Assembly (NCBI GenBank): GCA_007127255.1
Contig: SKZS01000009.1
Coordinates: 1-14,973 of the forward strand
Direction: 5' to 3'
DNA length: 14,973 nucleotides
Source of the DNA: Syntrophomonadaceae bacterium
Lineage (GTDB): Bacteria > Bacillota > Dethiobacteria > DTU022
In this document: one piece after another, positions 13,179-14,973 of the stretch
Position numbering within the stretch: position 1 is the first letter of the stretch
Layout: each line of letters starts with the position of its first letter
Made by a program: the position numbers and the translations under genes
Notes under the pieces: generated by a model
What the model was told of the DNA's origin: nothing
Database searches by the model: none
What the model saw: the letters and a program-made list of their open reading frames with translations, nothing else

Positions 13179-13572
13179 TACCAATATCGTCCTTGATGTC
13201 CTTCTCAATCGCAAACCATTTGTTGAAGATGCCATTAAAACTTTCAGGCAGGCAGAAAAAGGCCAGATTGAAGCATATATTACTGCTAGTTCAGTAACAG
13301 ATTTAGTGTATATCCTCAGGAAAGCTTATAGTTTAAACGAAATTAAAACATACTTAAAAGAAATGTTTCAGTTTATCAAAATTGCCGGTATAAACCCATC
13401 CATGATCACCGGCGCTTTAGATAAAGATGGACCTGATTTTGAAGATGCAGTAATGATGGAGTGTGCCAGGCAAAGCGGTATGGAAATAATAATTACCAGA
13501 AACAAGCCCGACTTCGATAAAAGCGATGTACCGTGCATCAGCCTTGAAGAATGGGTTAAGCAGCAATACTGA
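13162..13572 (+). CDS. PIN-domain toxin (VapC-like ribonuclease)
   Basis: PIN-domain toxins are metal-dependent ribonucleases that stop translation by cutting tRNA, rRNA or mRNA. The 136-residue product begins KALIDTNIVLDVL with D6 and N8. It carries an acidic position at D47 in SSVTDLVYILRKA, D92-F-E-D95 in PDFEDAVM, and ends with ITRNKPDF (D117). All metal-binding positions of the PIN active site are present, so the toxin looks intact. The layout, with the antitoxin first and an overlap, is standard for VapBC-type modules. It closely follows the PIN subgroup with a DFEDA motif and ITRN...DF ending. The RNA target cannot be predicted. Confidence 0.88.
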   Translation: MKALIDTNIVLDVLLNRKPFVEDAIKTFRQAEKGQIEAYITASSVTDLVYILRKAYSLNEIKTYLKEMFQFIKIAGINPSMITGALDKDGPDFEDAVMMECARQSGMEIIITRNKPDFDKSDVPCISLEEWVKQQY

Positions 13573-13617
13573 TCAGTTCCCGAGTACATTTAAAGCTGCG
13601 CCTTATAGTGCACCCTG

Positions 13618-13646
13618 TTGCTTTCCTCCACAAAGTATGATATATT
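13618..13646 (+). promoter_or_regulatory. Extended -10 promoter of the AbiE operon
   Basis: TTGCTT (13618-13623) and TATATT (13641-13646) are 17 nt apart, and a TG at 13638-13639 makes an extended -10 element. Transcription would begin near 13653, just before the ribosome-binding site. Confidence 0.65.
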
Positions 13647-13665
13647 AATACATACTGGAGGAAAG
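13621..13665. promoter_or_regulatory. Nested inverted repeat covering the AbiE promoter and ribosome-binding site
   Basis: The outer arms CTTTCCTCCA (13621-13630) and TGGAGGAAAG (13656-13665) are perfectly complementary. Inside them GTATG (13635-13639) and CATAC (13651-13655) form a second pair around the -10 box. The right outer arm contains the GGAGG ribosome-binding site of abiEi. AbiEi antitoxins are known to repress their own promoter by binding inverted repeats, so this is the likely operator. Confidence 0.65.
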
Positions 13666-13669
13666 TGTA

Positions 13670-14287
13670 ATGGTAAGATATGATCAAGTCTACCTGGATA
13701 AGCTTGTTGTAAATGAATCATTACAAGATTATGCATCACCGAGGTCTAAGCTAACCAGGATGCTTAACTCCGGGGAGCTTCTGCATATCCGCCGCGGACT
13801 TTACCTGAGCGGGGAGGGAAGCTCTTTTTCAGTCAAAACCCTTGCCAACATAATTTACGGCCCATCCTATATTTCTTTTGAATATGCCCTGTCTTACTAT
13901 AGTTTTATTCCTGAAAGAACCTATAATATAACTTCTGCTGTGTTTGGCAAGAACAAGCATAAGCGCTTTGATGCACCGGTGGGCACTTTCATCTATCGCC
14001 ATATTCCAGAAGCAGTATACTTTCTTGAGTACAGGCACCATGAAGATAATGGACACCCCTATTTAATCGCCACGGCTGAAAAAGCAATATGTGATACCCT
14101 TTACCAGTACCGATGGGTTAAAAGCCTAAGAGATATTGGCAAGTTAGTCTACGAGGATTTAAGAATTGAAAAAAACAAAATAGTAAGCCTGGACCTTGAC
14201 AAAATAACTGCCCTGGCCCCGGGCTACGGCAAAAAAGTAACAAATCTATTTGCAACCTGGCTTAAGAAGGAAAAGAGCAATGCATAG
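13670..14287 (+). CDS. abiEi: AbiEi-family type IV antitoxin / transcriptional repressor
   Basis: This is the antitoxin of an AbiE-type abortive-infection system. It counters the nucleotidyltransferase toxin without stable binding (type IV in described examples) and represses its own operon. Residues 5-45 form a winged-helix domain with the family pattern SPRSKLTRMLNSGELLHIRRGLYL. The remainder (TLANIIYGPSYISFEYALSYYSFIPE and TAEKAICDTLYQY) matches the C-terminal antitoxin domain. The 205-residue length is normal. ATG 13670 has GGAGGAAAG about 5-10 nt upstream, and the promoter lies in an inverted repeat. Its last 8 nt overlap the toxin gene. Confidence 0.87.
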   Translation: MVRYDQVYLDKLVVNESLQDYASPRSKLTRMLNSGELLHIRRGLYLSGEGSSFSVKTLANIIYGPSYISFEYALSYYSFIPERTYNITSAVFGKNKHKRFDAPVGTFIYRHIPEAVYFLEYRHHEDNGHPYLIATAEKAICDTLYQYRWVKSLRDIGKLVYEDLRIEKNKIVSLDLDKITALAPGYGKKVTNLFATWLKKEKSNA

Positions 14288-14973
14288 CGCTGTCCACGAT
14301 ATGCTAAAAAAATACAACTGTGTAACCCAGGATGATTATCGTGAAGCGCTGAGGGAAATTATCCAGGAAATTGCCCTGCTGGGCCTATACAGAAGCAACT
14401 TTTTCGACCAGGCTTGTTTTTATGGCGGTACTGCACTGCGTATATTTCATGGCCTGGACCGGTTCTCTGAAGATCTTGATTTTTCCCTGGTAAAGTCAGA
14501 CCCTGCTTTTGACCTTGAACCATACCTTAAATTTGTCCAAGATGAATTGACGGCCTTTGGGTTTGTAGTCGAGGTAGCCAAAAAAGTTAAAAGTATTTCT
14601 ACTGAAATAGAATCGGCCTTCATCAAGGCCGACACCGAAATGCATTTCATCAAAATTGGCATGCGGAAAGAGCTTTTTCCCAGGCCGGCCCGGACCGATA
14701 ACCTGAAAGTGAAGCTTGAAGTAGATACCAATCCTCCCGGTGATGCTAAAAACAGTATAAAATATCACCTCAACCCTATTCCTTTTAATATTCGACTAAT
14801 GGATCCCCCCTATTTATTTGCCGGTAAAGTCCATGCTTTGCTCTGCCGTGAATGGAAAGGAGGAAAAATCAAGGGGCGGGATCTATATGACTATGGCTGG
14901 TTTATTTCCCAAAAGACACCTCTGCACCTGCGATACCTTGCTGAAAGGATGAAGCAGACTGGTCATGTAAACA
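14280..14973 (+). CDS. abiEii: AbiEii/AbiGii-type nucleotidyltransferase toxin (3' end outside window)
   Basis: This is the toxin of the AbiE pair, a DNA-polymerase-beta-fold nucleotidyltransferase; characterised relatives modify tRNA or bind GTP and cause growth arrest. The frame is open from ATG 14280 to the window edge, 231 residues without a stop. The active-site pattern is clear: YGGTALRIFHGLDRFSEDLDFSL with G49-G50 and the metal-binding D65-x-D67. A later conserved segment KGRDLYDYGWF near residues 208-218 matches the family motif after the catalytic core. It overlaps abiEi by 8 nt. The C-terminal part is not visible, so intactness is unproven. A missing second half would make it inactive, but nothing seen so far suggests that. 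Confidence 0.87.
   Translation, partial: MHSAVHDMLKKYNCVTQDDYREALREIIQEIALLGLYRSNFFDQACFYGGTALRIFHGLDRFSEDLDFSLVKSDPAFDLEPYLKFVQDELTAFGFVVEVAKKVKSISTEIESAFIKADTEMHFIKIGMRKELFPRPARTDNLKVKLEVDTNPPGDAKNSIKYHLNPIPFNIRLMDPPYLFAGKVHALLCREWKGGKIKGRDLYDYGWFISQKTPLHLRYLAERMKQTGHVN

Noticed and set aside
13568..13577. Palindrome ACTGATCAGT at the end of the PIN toxin gene as a terminator
   Set aside because: Only 10 bp without a loop and with no T-tract.

Overview
The window reads as a chromosomal segment of an anaerobic, spore-former-type Firmicute (Clostridia, in the broad Peptococcaceae/Desulfotomaculum/syntroph direction). The reasons are moderate-to-low GC, strong AGGAGG ribosome-binding sites with GTG and TTG starts, oxygen-sensitive ferredoxin-linked enzymes, a nickel-racemase homologue, and dispersed inverted repeats with a GGGGGACG core. 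The taxonomic placement is inference from memory, not a search result.

Layout. (1) 1-480: debris of a type II toxin-antitoxin pair. The 3' end of an antitoxin is followed by a RelE/ParE-type toxin whose C-terminus has been replaced. On the opposite strand a 55-residue basic ORF (464 to 297) runs into the toxin remnant. (2) 480-1470: an IclR-family regulator with a good sigma-A-type promoter. A 17-bp imperfect palindrome lies in its leader, and a close copy lies just beyond the gene. (3) 1668-11446: one long co-directional catabolic cluster. It encodes a TRAP transporter (DctP lipoprotein, DctQ, DctM), an IlvD/Edd dehydratase, a LarA-type Ni-pincer racemase/epimerase homologue, an FrhB-like flavo-iron-sulfur protein and the two subunits of an indolepyruvate-type 2-oxoacid:ferredoxin oxidoreductase (IorA, IorB). 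(4) 11447-12944: a repeat-rich stretch with a monoacylglycerol-lipase/carboxylesterase-like hydrolase whose stop codon lies inside an inverted repeat. (5) 12945-14973: two more toxin-antitoxin modules, a Phd-like/PIN (VapBC-type) pair and an AbiEi/AbiEii pair whose toxin runs off the window.

How the genes may work together. The simplest reading of region 3 is a substrate-inducible fermentation module. A carboxylate is imported by the TRAP system. Its C2 stereochemistry is corrected by the LarA homologue if needed. The IlvD-like enzyme dehydrates a 2,3-dihydroxy acid to a 2-oxo acid. IorAB then oxidatively decarboxylates this to an acyl-CoA, reducing ferredoxin, and the FrhB-like protein may pass those electrons on. 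The substrate cannot be read from the sequence. Candidates are a branched 2,3-dihydroxy acid, glycerate or a sugar acid. This combination of LarA-type epimerase, dehydratase and IorAB-FrhB under IclR control is the part most likely to be a pathway not yet described.

The catabolic cluster is thus bordered on both sides by toxin-antitoxin genes and, downstream, by REP-like repeats, which suggests an accessory region with a history of rearrangement.
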